A stretch of 64,000 nt of DNA from Sulfurovum sp. (GCF_015493435.1 NZ_WGDD01000014.1:1-64000); one strand, 5' to 3'. Numbered from the stretch's first letter, positions 50,817 to 61,347 are shown. The notes: generated from the letters alone by a model not told the origin. A program made the numbers and translations.

Positions 50817-53575
50817 GATTTCTTTTTCTCCGGCAGCCGTTCGGTGACAAGCAGATCGCTCCCAAAAAGTGTTTTTGCCGCCGCTTTTATTTCCCCGACT
50901 GTCAGTGTATGTATCGCTTCGGGCATTTTCAGGTAAGTTTCTATGGGTGTATCGAACCTGGCACTCAGCATCATCATACCGCTCCAGAAACGATTCTCTT
51001 TTTGCATCAGTTTATACTGTACGGCAAACTCTGTTTTGTAGTTTTTAAGTTCCTGTGCCGTCGGTCCGTGTGCAATAAAGCCGGCAATACTTTTTCTAAC
51101 CGCTTTTATCAGTTCATCCCTGCGTGCCGGATCTGCGGCAAAACCGACAGTACATACCGTTTTGTTATGAAGTTCACGGATCATCCGGCACTGTACCCCG
51201 ATGCCGTAGGTACCCGAACGTGCTTCGCGTATGAGGTTGCGCAGCCTAACCGTCAAAATGTTCTGTACCGCATCCATTATGGCGGCGTTGCGTATGGAGT
51301 ACGGCAGGCTTGACTGGTATTGCAGTGCAATGTTCGCAATATTTGTTGTGTTGAAGCGTTTCACAAAATACTGTTCGCCTTTTCGGTGAGGGTACGGTGT
51401 ACTGTCGTACTTTTCATTTTTTGTTCTTGTGGGCAGATTGCCCAGATATGTAGAGATGAGTTTTTCTACTTGCTTTGGTGTGGTATCTCCCACAATAATG
51501 AAATGGAAATGGTTCATATCTCCGAACTTTTTTTTGAAAAGTGCAAGCATCTCTTTGGGGTCAAGTTTCTCAATGCTTTGTTTGGTATCGAACTGAATAC
51601 GCGGATTGTCCCTGTAATAGAACTTCTTGGCACCTTTTTCAAACCGATAGGCAGGGTCTCTGTCACTATGGGCCTGATCCGTCAGCAGGATATTTCTCTC
51701 CTGGTTGGCTATAGCAGGGTCGATCTTCGGTGCAGTGATTTGCATATAAAGCAGCTGAAAAAGCGAGGCAAGGTCTTCCGTGCTGCTGCCTGCATCTATC
51801 ACTTCCCCGAAACGGGAGACAGAAAAGATGAAACTGAGCTGTTTTCCGGCCATCAGCTCTTTAAGCTCGTAGCTCTTGAGATCTCCCGGAGCGGAAGGTA
51901 CTACCCAGTCAGCTGCTTTTATAGCAGCATCAAGCGATTTGGTAGGTACTGTTGAAAAACCGCCCGGACTGACAGCACTGACGAGTACTTCGTTCTTTCT
52001 GAAGTCAGTCGGTTTGAACGAAACTGTAACATTGTTCTCCAAACGGTAAAAATAGATACCTGTTTTTTGATCAAAATGTTTTTCGATGATCTTTACCGGT
52101 GTAAGCGGATGTTTCAGCAGCGTGAGTGTATGGCTTTTCTGTATTTTCGGTTTTTTCGCCTCCTTTTTCGCCTGCGCCATTAGGTGAAGAACACGCTTGT
52201 GCGGGAGTTTGTTTTTTGATGTGCCGACAAAGATGATGACCCTGTCTTTGATACCCAGTATTTTCCTGAACCGCTTGTTTACCTCTTCCAGTGTAATGGA
52301 ATGCAGCAGCTTTTTGGAAAGCGTATAATCATATGCTTCATCTACGAAAACCCCTCCGCTGCCGATGTTTCTGACGATCTGCGAAGCAAAAGCGGCCGAC
52401 TTGGTATTGTTCGACTCCCTGTAACTGTTTTCATTGCGTGCCAAAAGATGTGTACGGACGGTTTCAAAGTCTTTTTGTGCAAAGCCGTATTTGCCGAAAC
52501 GCCACATCAGCCGGTAGAGCTGTTCAAAAGCGGCTGCACGGTTTGCTTCTTTATAGTAGGCGGAAAAACGGTACATGCGCTTTACAGGCGTCAACGATGA
52601 AATGTCAAAATGCAGAGAAAGTGCCTTGCTTTCGGGTTTGAGTACTTCTTTTTGCGCATTGAGATTAAAAAGCAGGCTTGTCATCCAGACAACGAGATCA
52701 TCCCTCTTCTCTTCTTCGGTAACAGTGCCCGGTTTGCGTTCGAGATAGTCTATCTCCGCACTGTTGCTGTGGAGTTCTTTGTCTGTCAGCGAAATGATAC
52801 GTGTTTTGTTCTGTGGGGGAACAAGCCTTGAAACCGGCTCGATCTGTACACTGTTCTTCAGTCCGCCAAACGTTTCTTTGATCTTTTTTTTCATCTCTTT
52901 GACATCGATATCCCCTACGACAACAAGGTGCATCAGTTCAGGACGGTACCACTTTTTATAAAAATCAACGGCACGCTGTACAGGGGCATGTTTAATGACC
53001 TGTTCTTTGCCTATGACCATACGGTCATTATATTTGGTACCGTCAAAAAAAAGCGGAGAATACTGCCGGTAGAGACGGTATGACGGTGTGTTGCGCAAAC
53101 GCTTCTCTTCCAGTATTACGCCGCGTTCTTTGTTGAACTCCTCGGGGTTGAAACGCAGTCCGCCTGCCCAGTCCTGAAGTACGGTCAGTGCCTTGTCCAC
53201 ATTGTCCCCTCCGATGGGTACGGAAAGCTTGTAGAGTGTCCGTCCGTATCCGGTGTTGGCATTGAGATCGCCACCGAACGTCAAACCGATCGATTCGAGA
53301 TAAGAAACGAGTTCATTTTTTTTAAAATGTTTCGTACCGTTGAAGGCCATGTGCTCGATGAAATGTGCCAGGCCGCGCTGATCTTCCTCTTCTTCGAGTG
53401 AACCGGCTTTGACATAGAGGCGGAACTCCACTTTGTCTTTGGGTTTTTCATTATGCATGATGCTGTAGCTGAAACCATTGGGCAGCATCCCTTCGACAAG
53501 ACGTGCATCGCTGGGGAGTGTTTTGGCAGAAAGCAGTACAGAAAGCAGACTTAAAAGCAGCAGATATCGTTTCAC
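50813..53575 (-). CDS. M16-family zinc peptidase (pitrilysin-like), exported
   Basis: 920 residues from a GTG at 53575. This start gives a clean signal peptide (VKRYLLLLSLLSVLLSA) with AAGGATC upstream, whereas the 18 residues in the longer frame do not fit. The inverted zinc motif is H-F-I-E-H (71-75), followed by a distal Glu region (V-I-L-E-E-K-R). The second, inactive half has G-D-T-T-P-K-Q-V-E-K (about 705-714). Exported M16 peptidases degrade oligopeptides or pre-sequences in the periplasm. Its 3' end overlaps the LOG gene. Confidence 0.9.
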   Translation of the reverse strand: MKRYLLLLSLLSVLLSAKTLPSDARLVEGMLPNGFSYSIMHNEKPKDKVEFRLYVKAGSLEEEEDQRGLAHFIEHMAFNGTKHFKKNELVSYLESIGLTFGGDLNANTGYGRTLYKLSVPIGGDNVDKALTVLQDWAGGLRFNPEEFNKERGVILEEKRLRNTPSYRLYRQYSPLFFDGTKYNDRMVIGKEQVIKHAPVQRAVDFYKKWYRPELMHLVVVGDIDVKEMKKKIKETFGGLKNSVQIEPVSRLVPPQNKTRIISLTDKELHSNSAEIDYLERKPGTVTEEEKRDDLVVWMTSLLFNLNAQKEVLKPESKALSLHFDISSLTPVKRMYRFSAYYKEANRAAAFEQLYRLMWRFGKYGFAQKDFETVRTHLLARNENSYRESNNTKSAAFASQIVRNIGSGGVFVDEAYDYTLSKKLLHSITLEEVNKRFRKILGIKDRVIIFVGTSKNKLPHKRVLHLMAQAKKEAKKPKIQKSHTLTLLKHPLTPVKIIEKHFDQKTGIYFYRLENNVTVSFKPTDFRKNEVLVSAVSPGGFSTVPTKSLDAAIKAADWVVPSAPGDLKSYELKELMAGKQLSFIFSVSRFGEVIDAGSSTEDLASLFQLLYMQITAPKIDPAIANQERNILLTDQAHSDRDPAYRFEKGAKKFYYRDNPRIQFDTKQSIEKLDPKEMLALFKKKFGDMNHFHFIIVGDTTPKQVEKLISTYLGNLPTRTKNEKYDSTPYPHRKGEQYFVKRFNTTNIANIALQYQSSLPYSIRNAAIMDAVQNILTVRLRNLIREARSGTYGIGVQCRMIRELHNKTVCTVGFAADPARRDELIKAVRKSIAGFIAHGPTAQELKNYKTEFAVQYKLMQKENRFWSGMMMLSARFDTPIETYLKMPEAIHTLTVGEIKAAAKTLFGSDLLVTERLPEKKKS

Positions 53576-53689
53576 TAAGATCCTTTTTAAAAAAGCTGAT
53601 ACCCTCTGCCATAAAAGAAAAAGCACCATTTGGGTATAATCGCGGCATTATTATAGTGCGAAAAGATAAACGCAGCAAGAAGGACAGAG

Positions 53690-56326
53690 ATGAGCGACAC
53701 ATCGGAAAAAAAAGTTTACAATCCAAAAGAGATCGAAGAACGTTATTACCGGGTCTGGGAAGATCGCGGCTATTTTGAAATAGACGGCAATAAAGACATA
53801 CAGGAAGCGGAAAAGAATTTCTGCATCATGATGCCGCCGCCCAATGTTACCGGGCATCTTCATATCGGTCACGGGCTGACATTCACCCTTCAGGATATTA
53901 TCGTACGCTACAAGAGAATGGACGGGTTCAAGACACTTTGGCAGCCCGGAACAGACCATGCGGGTATCGCCACGCAGAATGTCGTTGAGAAACAGCTTCT
54001 GGCGGAAGGAACTACCAAGGAAGAGATAGGCCGGGAAGCCTTCCTCAAAAGAGCCTGGCAACAGAAGGACAGTTCTGGGAACGCCATCACCAGGCAGCTC
54101 AGGAAACTCGGTGTATCGCCTGCCTGGAGCCGTGAACGCTTCACCATGGACGAAGGCTTGGCCAATGCGGTCAAAAAGTCCTTCAAACAGATGTACGACA
54201 ACGGCGACATCGTCCGCGGGAACTACATGATCAATTGGTGTACCCACGACGGTGCCCTCTCCGACATCGAAGTGGAGCACGAAGACCATATGGGTCATCT
54301 CTACCATCTCAGGTACCCGCTTACGGACGGTTCCGGTGTTGTTATCGTTGCGACCACACGTCCCGAAACCTACTTTGGGGATACGGCCGTGATGGTACAC
54401 CCGGACGACGAACGCTACAAGGACCTCATAGGCAAGACCGTTACCCTTCCCCTGATCGGAAGAGAAGTGAAGATCATCGCCGACGAACATGTCGATATGG
54501 AGTTCGGTACCGGTGTCGTCAAGGTCACTCCGGCGCACGACCCGAACGACTACGAGGTCGGGAAACGCCATAATCTCGACTTTATTACGATCTTCGATGA
54601 AAAAGGTATTCTCAATGAAGAGTGCGGCGAGTTTGCCGGTATGGAACGCCTTGAGGCCAGAGAGCCCATTATGGCGAAACTCGAAGAAGAGGGTTTTGTG
54701 GAGAAGGTGGAAGAACATGCGCACCAGGTCGGACACTGCTACCGCTGCAAGAACATCGTAGAACCCTACATTTCCAAACAGTGGTTCGTGAAAAAAGAGT
54801 TCGCCAAAGCGTCCATCGAGAAGGTTAACAACGGGGAAGCGGAATTCTTCCCGGCACACTGGATCAATTCCTACAATGCATGGATGAGCGAGCTGAGGGA
54901 CTGGTGTATCTCGCGTCAGCTCTGGTGGGGCCACCAGATACCGGTCATGTACTGTGACGACTGTGGCGCAGAGTTCGCGTTCGACGGCGAGACACCGACC
55001 CAGTGTATCAAGTGCGGTTCGATGAATATACACCAGGATGAGGATGTACTGGATACCTGGTTCTCCTCGGGTCTCTGGCCTTTCTCCACGCTTGGTTGGG
55101 GTAACGGGGATGCTTTCAGGAACGAAAAGTGGTTCGAAGAGGACATGAAAGAGTTCTACCCGAACCAGCTGCTGATCACCGGCTTCGACATCCTCTTCTT
55201 CTGGGTCGCCAGAATGCTGATGATGGGAGAGAACATTACCGGAAAACTGCCCTTCAAGGATATTTACCTGCATGCACTGGTCAAGGATGAAAAAGGCGAG
55301 AAGATGAGCAAGTCCAAAGGGAACGTCATCGACCCGCTTGTCATGATAGAGAAGTACTCTACCGATGCGCTCCGTTTCACGCTTGCCGTACTTGCTGTTC
55401 AGGGACGCGATATCAAACTGAGTGAAGAGAAGCTCGAGCAGAGCCGCAACTTCACCAACAAGCTCTTCAATGCGACGAACTACCTGCAGCTCAACCAGGA
55501 TACTTTCGAAGACCTGGACCAGGGGAAGATAGAGACTCCGCTCGGCCGCTATATGCTCTCGCGTTTCAACCTGGCGGTCAAAGAGACAAGGGATTACATA
55601 AACCAGTACCGTTTCAACGATGCGGCAACGACGCTCTACCGCTTTATGTGGGGTGAGTTCTGCGACTGGGGTATCGAGCTGAGCAAAGCGAGCAAGGAGA
55701 GTGTACCTGAACTGGGAAGCATCTTCAAAGAGTCGCTCAAACTCCTCCATCCCTTCATGCCGTTCATTACGGAGAACCTGTACCAGAGACTCTCGGGGAC
55801 CGAGCTTGAGGAGAGTACTTCCATCATGGTCATGTCCTATCCGAAAGTGACAGAGATCGACGAAGAGATCGCCGAGCAGTTCAATCTTGCCATTGAAGCG
55901 ATCGTTTCGGTGAGACGATGTAAAACGCTCATTGAAAAAGGGAACCAGAAGATCGAGAAGGCCTCCATCAAGTTCAACAAAGAGGCGGAAACTGCCCTGC
56001 TCAAACCTTTCATAGAAAAGCTCGGAAAGGTCGAAGAGATCTCTTTTGTCAATGAAAAGCTGCCCAACTGCGTCACGGACGTTTCCGACAGCCTTGAAAC
56101 GATGATCTCCACGGAAAATATCGATATGTCCGCCATCATCGGGAAACTTTCCAAGCAGAAAGAGAAGCTTGAAAAAGAGATACAGAAACTCAGCGGCATG
56201 CTGAACAATGAAAAATTCGTCGCCAATGCGCCTGAACAGGTCATTGCAGAGAATAGAAAAGCCCTTGAGGAAGCCCAGAGCAAAATTGCGAAGGTCAATG
56301 CGGAGCTTGAAGGGTTCGGTGCCTGA
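53690..56326 (+). CDS. valS: Valyl-tRNA synthetase
   Basis: 878 residues. The class I signatures are H-L-H-I-G-H-G (HIGH) near 47-53 and K-M-S-K-S-K-G-N (KMSKS) near 535. The editing domain is inserted between them (T-T-R-P-E-T-Y-F-G-D-T-A-V), the anticodon-binding domain follows, and the C-terminal coiled coil (about 815-878) is rich in Lys/Glu. It charges tRNA-Val and clears Thr mischarging. AAGGACAG precedes the ATG. Its stop is one base before the start of the Sel1 gene. Confidence 0.97.
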   Translation: MSDTSEKKVYNPKEIEERYYRVWEDRGYFEIDGNKDIQEAEKNFCIMMPPPNVTGHLHIGHGLTFTLQDIIVRYKRMDGFKTLWQPGTDHAGIATQNVVEKQLLAEGTTKEEIGREAFLKRAWQQKDSSGNAITRQLRKLGVSPAWSRERFTMDEGLANAVKKSFKQMYDNGDIVRGNYMINWCTHDGALSDIEVEHEDHMGHLYHLRYPLTDGSGVVIVATTRPETYFGDTAVMVHPDDERYKDLIGKTVTLPLIGREVKIIADEHVDMEFGTGVVKVTPAHDPNDYEVGKRHNLDFITIFDEKGILNEECGEFAGMERLEAREPIMAKLEEEGFVEKVEEHAHQVGHCYRCKNIVEPYISKQWFVKKEFAKASIEKVNNGEAEFFPAHWINSYNAWMSELRDWCISRQLWWGHQIPVMYCDDCGAEFAFDGETPTQCIKCGSMNIHQDEDVLDTWFSSGLWPFSTLGWGNGDAFRNEKWFEEDMKEFYPNQLLITGFDILFFWVARMLMMGENITGKLPFKDIYLHALVKDEKGEKMSKSKGNVIDPLVMIEKYSTDALRFTLAVLAVQGRDIKLSEEKLEQSRNFTNKLFNATNYLQLNQDTFEDLDQGKIETPLGRYMLSRFNLAVKETRDYINQYRFNDAATTLYRFMWGEFCDWGIELSKASKESVPELGSIFKESLKLLHPFMPFITENLYQRLSGTELEESTSIMVMSYPKVTEIDEEIAEQFNLAIEAIVSVRRCKTLIEKGNQKIEKASIKFNKEAETALLKPFIEKLGKVEEISFVNEKLPNCVTDVSDSLETMISTENIDMSAIIGKLSKQKEKLEKEIQKLSGMLNNEKFVANAPEQVIAENRKALEEAQSKIAKVNAELEGFGA

Positions 56327-56327
56327 G

Positions 56328-56912
56328 ATGACTGCACAAGTACAGGAAGCATTCAACGCACTGACAGCCAAAGCGTATGACAAAGCCTTTGCACTCTACA
56401 CCGATCTGGCGGCTCAGAAAGAGCCGACCGCGTTCTACTACCTCGGTTTCCTCTACTTCAGAGGTTTCGGTGTGGAGCAGGACTCGAAAAAAGCCTTTGA
56501 GAACTACCTGGAAGCCGCCACGAGAGAGGTGCCTGTGGCACAGTTCGAAGCGGCACTGATGCTCGAGGAAGGGGAAGGCTGCGAGCAGAACTTCTCCGAA
56601 GCAGCGTTCTGGTACGAAGAGGCGGCAAAGAGAGGCAATGTCGATGCCTTCAACAACCTTGCGGCCATGTTCAAAGAGGGACGCGGCGTGGAGCAGGACT
56701 ACAAAAAAGCCTTCATTCTCTTCAAAAAAGCGGCCATGGCAGGCAATGCTTCTGCGCAGTTCAACCTCGGCGCGCTTTACGACATGGGACTGGGATGCGA
56801 AGAAGACAAGGAAAAAGCCATCGAGTGGTGCAGAAAAGCCTCTTTCCAGGGCCACCAGAAAGCCAAAGAGATCATGATGCGTATGCAGAATGACGGACAG
56901 ATCGTCTTTTAA
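56328..56912 (+). CDS. Sel1-repeat (tetratricopeptide-like) protein
   Basis: 194 residues. The ATG at 56328 follows the valS stop directly; the frame is open further up but that part lies inside valS. Five Sel1-type repeats are seen: A-F-Y-Y-L-G-F-L-Y-F-R-G-F-G-V, then A-Q-F-E-A-A-L-M-L-E-E-G-E-G-C, A-F-N-N-L-A-A-M-F-K-E-G-R-G-V and A-Q-F-N-L-G-A-L-Y-D-M-G-L-G-C. No signal peptide, so likely a cytoplasmic protein-protein adaptor. In Helicobacter similar Cys-pair repeats occur in Hcp proteins, but here the Cys residues are few. Confidence 0.85.
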   Translation: MTAQVQEAFNALTAKAYDKAFALYTDLAAQKEPTAFYYLGFLYFRGFGVEQDSKKAFENYLEAATREVPVAQFEAALMLEEGEGCEQNFSEAAFWYEEAAKRGNVDAFNNLAAMFKEGRGVEQDYKKAFILFKKAAMAGNASAQFNLGALYDMGLGCEEDKEKAIEWCRKASFQGHQKAKEIMMRMQNDGQIVF

Positions 56913-56946
56913 ATTCTTCTGTAAAATACGAGTTGTATGCGCATTC

Positions 56947-59247
56947 TCAGGCAGAGAGGAATTTCTTTTTGAACAGAGGAATTGAAAGCGGTCTGCTGAT
57001 CAGATATCCCTGGTAATACAGTGTATTATCGATATTTTTGATGATCTCTTTTTGCTCCGGAGTCTCTATGCCTTCCACGACAATACTGTAGTTAAACTGT
57101 TTTGCAATCTCCACGATCGTGCGGATAAGTATTTCGTTGTCAACATTGTTTTCAAGGTCAAAAATAAATTCTCTGTCTATTTTCAGCACAGAAAACGAAA
57201 ATTTTTTCAGGTAGGAAAGGGATGAATATCCGGTTCCGAAATCATCAATAATACATTTTATACCCCGATCCTGAAGCTCATGGATCACCTGCTGTGTCAG
57301 CTCGAAATTGTTTATCAGTGATGTTTCCGTAATCTCAACCTTAATATCCTGTGTATCGACATTATAGATGTCAAGCTGTGTAAAAAACTTTTCGATAAAA
57401 TCATTTTTGATCAACTGTTTGGCATTGAGATTGATAGAAATATAGTGCAGTTCCCACAGTCCCTGTGCTTTCCATTCCGTGATGGTCTGACAGACTTTCT
57501 CCAAGACCCACCACCCTATTTCCGTGATCACACCGAGTTCAATCGCCAACGGAATAAAATCAGCCGGTTCCAAAAGTCCTTTTACCGGATGATCCCAGCG
57601 TATCAAGGCTTCGACCGCATATAACGCATCATCTTCAATAGATACAATGGGCTGAAGATAGAGTTCGAACAGATTATCTTCCAATGCATAGATAAGATCC
57701 TGCTGCAGAGCAAAGGTCGCTTTGCGTTCCTCATCCAGCTTGTTATTGTAGAATGATATTTGGTCCTGGCCGTGCTTTTTCGCCTGATACATTGAAATAT
57801 CCGCATGCCTTACGATCTCGTCTATATTGTTGAAATTGGGCTCGATGATCACAATACCGATACTGGTCTTGATATAAAGACGCACACCGTCAATAATAAA
57901 AGCTTCTTCGAACGAACGGTGTATTTTATCGGTATAGGCTTCAGCATTGAGATGTGCCGCATAAAAACTCTCTGCTACAAAAGGAACAACGATGACAAAC
58001 TCATCTCCGCCCAGGCGCGTTAAATTGTGCTCTTCCTCCACGATCGATTTCAGACGCAGCGCAACTTCCTGCAGCAGTTTGTCCCCAAATGTATGTCCAA
58101 GGGAATCGTTGATATATTTAAAGCGGTTCAGGTCCAGGTAAAAAAGAAGTGAGTAGCTATGTCTATGTTTTTCGTTTTCCAGCAGTTTTTCGGTAAACGT
58201 TCTGAATCCGCGTCTGTTGGAAAGTTGGGTCAGTGCATCATGGGAAGCAAGATATTTGAGTTTTTCCACTGCTTCATGCTCTTTGGTCTTGTTTTCAAGC
58301 AGGGCAATCCCCCCGATCACTTCATTGCGCCCATTATGAATGGGAAATGTTTTCGCTTCTATCCAGTATTCCAGTCCTTTTGTAGACAAATAGGCCCCTA
58401 CATAGGTCTGTACCCCGTCTTTGAGTGCCGCACGGATAACTTTCAGGGGGCTCTGGTCGGGAAGCAGTGTAAGGTTCATTCCGATGACTTTTTTCTTGTC
58501 AAGATGGAAAAGCTCCAAAAATGCTTTGTTGCATTCTGTAATGTTCAGGTTGATATCATAGGAAAAAATACTGATAGGTGCCTGTGTATAGAAGTACTCC
58601 ATAGCTTCTCTGTGTTTCAGCAGCTGTGTCTGGGCAGCCATCGTTTCCTGTTGCTTTGCCGCCAGTTCCGCATTCTGTTTGTGCACATTGAAAGCAATGA
58701 CAACCTGAGTAAAAAAATAGAGAATCAGCATGGCTGCGAGCAGGATATGCAGTTCTCCTCCCAGTATAAAGAGTGAAAAGATCAACGGTAGGATAATGAT
58801 CGTGACATATCCCAGCATGATCCGGACATCCGGGTAGAGAGAACTTACGGCCCCGGCAGAAAGTCCTAACAGCGAAGCCACGATAAACAGCCTTTGAACA
58901 TCATTGACCCAATAGATCAGTACGGCACCCAGTACAGTAATGCCCAGTGCCGACATAAAGTTAAAAAACAGAAATATTCTATACCATTTTTCAGTGCTGT
59001 ATCGGCTTTCGTATCGTTTGAAATACAGTGCCAGTCCCAGCCTTGTCAGGGTAATCAGAACAATGATGCTCCCCCATACAATGATCGTCGTATGCAAGGC
59101 AGGATAAAGATAATAGCTCACAAACAGAACAAATCCGACCATGGCTATGAGACTCCGCTGTGATAAAGAGTAGAGTCTGCTTACCATTCTCCGGTCTGTT
59201 GTTCTGACAGCATAAAGAAGATTAAGTGTATTTATCAAATAATTCAT
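56947..59247 (-). CDS. Membrane-bound PAS-GGDEF-EAL protein
   Basis: 766 residues. An N-terminal block of about six membrane helices (about 30-195), a PAS domain (about 210-330), a GGDEF domain with intact R-L-G-G-D-E-F (c-di-GMP synthase motif, about 415) and an EAL domain with A-V-E-A-L-I-R-W and D-D-F-G-T-G-Y-S-S-L follow. It makes or cleaves cyclic di-GMP; which activity wins cannot be told. No Shine-Dalgarno; TATACT (59254-59259) lies 6 nt before the ATG, so the message is probably leaderless. Confidence 0.93.
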   Translation of the reverse strand: MNYLINTLNLLYAVRTTDRRMVSRLYSLSQRSLIAMVGFVLFVSYYLYPALHTTIIVWGSIIVLITLTRLGLALYFKRYESRYSTEKWYRIFLFFNFMSALGITVLGAVLIYWVNDVQRLFIVASLLGLSAGAVSSLYPDVRIMLGYVTIIILPLIFSLFILGGELHILLAAMLILYFFTQVVIAFNVHKQNAELAAKQQETMAAQTQLLKHREAMEYFYTQAPISIFSYDINLNITECNKAFLELFHLDKKKVIGMNLTLLPDQSPLKVIRAALKDGVQTYVGAYLSTKGLEYWIEAKTFPIHNGRNEVIGGIALLENKTKEHEAVEKLKYLASHDALTQLSNRRGFRTFTEKLLENEKHRHSYSLLFYLDLNRFKYINDSLGHTFGDKLLQEVALRLKSIVEEEHNLTRLGGDEFVIVVPFVAESFYAAHLNAEAYTDKIHRSFEEAFIIDGVRLYIKTSIGIVIIEPNFNNIDEIVRHADISMYQAKKHGQDQISFYNNKLDEERKATFALQQDLIYALEDNLFELYLQPIVSIEDDALYAVEALIRWDHPVKGLLEPADFIPLAIELGVITEIGWWVLEKVCQTITEWKAQGLWELHYISINLNAKQLIKNDFIEKFFTQLDIYNVDTQDIKVEITETSLINNFELTQQVIHELQDRGIKCIIDDFGTGYSSLSYLKKFSFSVLKIDREFIFDLENNVDNEILIRTIVEIAKQFNYSIVVEGIETPEQKEIIKNIDNTLYYQGYLISRPLSIPLFKKKFLSA

Positions 59248-59286
59248 AATTATAGTATACTCAAAAATATATTAGTACTATTCTGT

Positions 59287-61347
59287 TTAAAACTGTTTCT
59301 GAAGAAAATGGTGCATCTTTTCCTGAGATAACGGTTTACTGTAGTAAAAACCCTGAATTTTGGTACAGCCGTTCTCGACCAAAAACGCTTTTTGCTCTTC
59401 TGTTTCTACCCCTTCGGCAATAATTTCAAGTTTCAGGCTGCCTGCTAAGGCAATGATCGCTTTGACAATGGCCATGTCTTCTTCATCAAAAGGAATATCT
59501 TTAATAAATGATCTGTCGATCTTCAAAAGGTTGATGGGCAAACGCTTTAAGAGTGAGAGTGAAGAATATCCCGTACCAAAATCGTCAATGGAGATACCGA
59601 TACCCATATCATGCACTTTCTGGAGTTTGGCAATTGTTTCTTTATGGTCTTTCATCACCTGCCCTTCGGGAATTTCAAGTTCAAGCCAGTGAGGTTGGAA
59701 TTCAAAAGCGTTGAGGCAATGTTCAATCTCCTGTAGAAAATGATGTCCCTCCAGCTGCTTGATAGAGAGGTTCAGGGCAAGCATATCGGGAATGAGACCC
59801 TCTTTATGCCAGAGCGATACCTGCTGCATGGCTGTTTTCATGACCCATCGGTCGATGTCGACGATCAAACCCGTCTCTTCTGCCAGGGGGATGAACTGAT
59901 CGGGAAGTATCAGCCCTCTGCTTGGATGCTGCCACCTCACCAGGGCTTCCAGGCCGATGGTATGACCTGTCAGGGCATCAACCTGCGGCTGATAGTAAAG
60001 GACGAATTCTTCCTTCTCTATTGCCTCTTTCAAACTGGTTTTCATTTCCATGCGCTCAATAGCGTAGGCAGTCATTGCCGCAGCGTAGAACTGGAACATA
60101 TTGCGTCCGTTTGCTTTTGCTCTGTACATCGCTGTATCCGCGTACTTCAAAAGGTCCTCTGCATCTGCAGCATCTTCAGGGTAGAGACTGATGCCTATAC
60201 TGCCTGAGATGTAAAGTGTATATTCATCGATATACATAGGCTTTTGCAAAACAGCCAGGATTTTTTCTGCAAGATAAGAGGCATCTGCAGGATGATGAAG
60301 GTCTTCCATAATGACAGTGAATTCATCTCCGCTCAGGCGGGCAAGTGTATCTTCCTGACGGAGCATGCTTCCGATACGCTTTGCTGTGATCCGCAGAACC
60401 CTGTCACCTATGCTGTGCCCCAGTGAATCATTGATATGTTTGAATCTGTCAAGGTCAATGAAGAAAAGGGCAAAGCCCGAACCGAGACGTTTGGTTTTGC
60501 GTATGCTCTGTTCGAGCCGGTCAAAGAAAAGCACTCTGTTGGGTAAGCCTGTCAGTGCATCATGGTGTGCCTGATAGAAAAGGATTCTTTTTTGCTCTAC
60601 CAGTCGTTCTTCCGCTTCTTTTCTGTCAGTGATATCGTGGGCATAACTTACTATGCCAATGCGTTTCCCCTCATTGTCTTTGAGGGGAGAGAGTACGAGC
60701 TCAACAAACAGGGGTTCACCCGACCTTTTTTTGAGTTGTATCTCGGTTTTGTACTCTCCATATTGTTCCAAGGCAGCAATACTTTTAGTTTGAAGAGAGC
60801 ATTTTTCTTCAAGGCAGAGTAAAGAGAAATGTCTGCCGATCATTTCGTCGGCACTATAGCCGAAAAGCATTTCAGAACCCTTGTTCCAACTGGTAATATT
60901 GCCTTGTTTATCCAGGGAAATGACAGAATCATGAATTTGCTCAATGATCTGTGCATAATGGGAGTATTTAAACTGCAGCTCTTTTTCTTTCGTGATATCA
61001 GTTTGTGTTCCGATCATCCGAACGGCATGGCCCTCTGCATCATAAATAATCTGTGCTCTGCCAAAGATACATATCCAGTGTCCGTGCCTGTGCCGGATCC
61101 GGTAGCTGTGTTCAAAGGTTTTCAAATGTTTGTGTCTGTGCTGCAGGAAAGAGCGAAAATTTTTTTTCACATCTTCCGGGTGTGCCAGTTCTTTCCACGT
61201 TTCTATCGAAGTGGGAAGCTCACTGTCGCTGTATCCCAGCATCTTTTTCCCGTTTGGAGAGATATAGAGAGTTTTATTCACCATATCCCAGTCGAGTATC
61301 GCTGTTTTGCCTCCGTCAAGTGCAAGCGTCAACCGTTCTGTACTCAT
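59287..61347 (-). CDS. PAS-PAS-GGDEF-EAL protein with SGDEF motif
   Basis: 686 residues, soluble. Two PAS domains (about 5-125 with the PAC end D-I-T-K-E-K-E, and 130-250 ending D-I-T-D-R-K-E) are followed by GGDEF (about 260-415) in which the active-site loop reads R-L-S-G-D-E-F, and EAL (about 430-680) with G-L-E-A-L-V-R-W, D-D-F-G-T-G-Y-S-S-L and E-G-V-E-T-E-E-Q. The Ser in place of the first Gly does not always abolish synthase activity. AGGAGGGGGAG precedes the ATG. It is cytoplasmic, sensing its signal through PAS. Confidence 0.93.
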   Translation of the reverse strand: MSTERLTLALDGGKTAILDWDMVNKTLYISPNGKKMLGYSDSELPTSIETWKELAHPEDVKKNFRSFLQHRHKHLKTFEHSYRIRHRHGHWICIFGRAQIIYDAEGHAVRMIGTQTDITKEKELQFKYSHYAQIIEQIHDSVISLDKQGNITSWNKGSEMLFGYSADEMIGRHFSLLCLEEKCSLQTKSIAALEQYGEYKTEIQLKKRSGEPLFVELVLSPLKDNEGKRIGIVSYAHDITDRKEAEERLVEQKRILFYQAHHDALTGLPNRVLFFDRLEQSIRKTKRLGSGFALFFIDLDRFKHINDSLGHSIGDRVLRITAKRIGSMLRQEDTLARLSGDEFTVIMEDLHHPADASYLAEKILAVLQKPMYIDEYTLYISGSIGISLYPEDAADAEDLLKYADTAMYRAKANGRNMFQFYAAAMTAYAIERMEMKTSLKEAIEKEEFVLYYQPQVDALTGHTIGLEALVRWQHPSRGLILPDQFIPLAEETGLIVDIDRWVMKTAMQQVSLWHKEGLIPDMLALNLSIKQLEGHHFLQEIEHCLNAFEFQPHWLELEIPEGQVMKDHKETIAKLQKVHDMGIGISIDDFGTGYSSLSLLKRLPINLLKIDRSFIKDIPFDEEDMAIVKAIIALAGSLKLEIIAEGVETEEQKAFLVENGCTKIQGFYYSKPLSQEKMHHFLQKQF

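Noticed and set aside
53651-56383. Very long open frame (about 910 codons) opposite valS
   Set aside because: It is a mirror of the strongly conserved valS coding frame (HIGH and KMSKS present on the plus strand); its sequence has no recognisable domain and no start signals.
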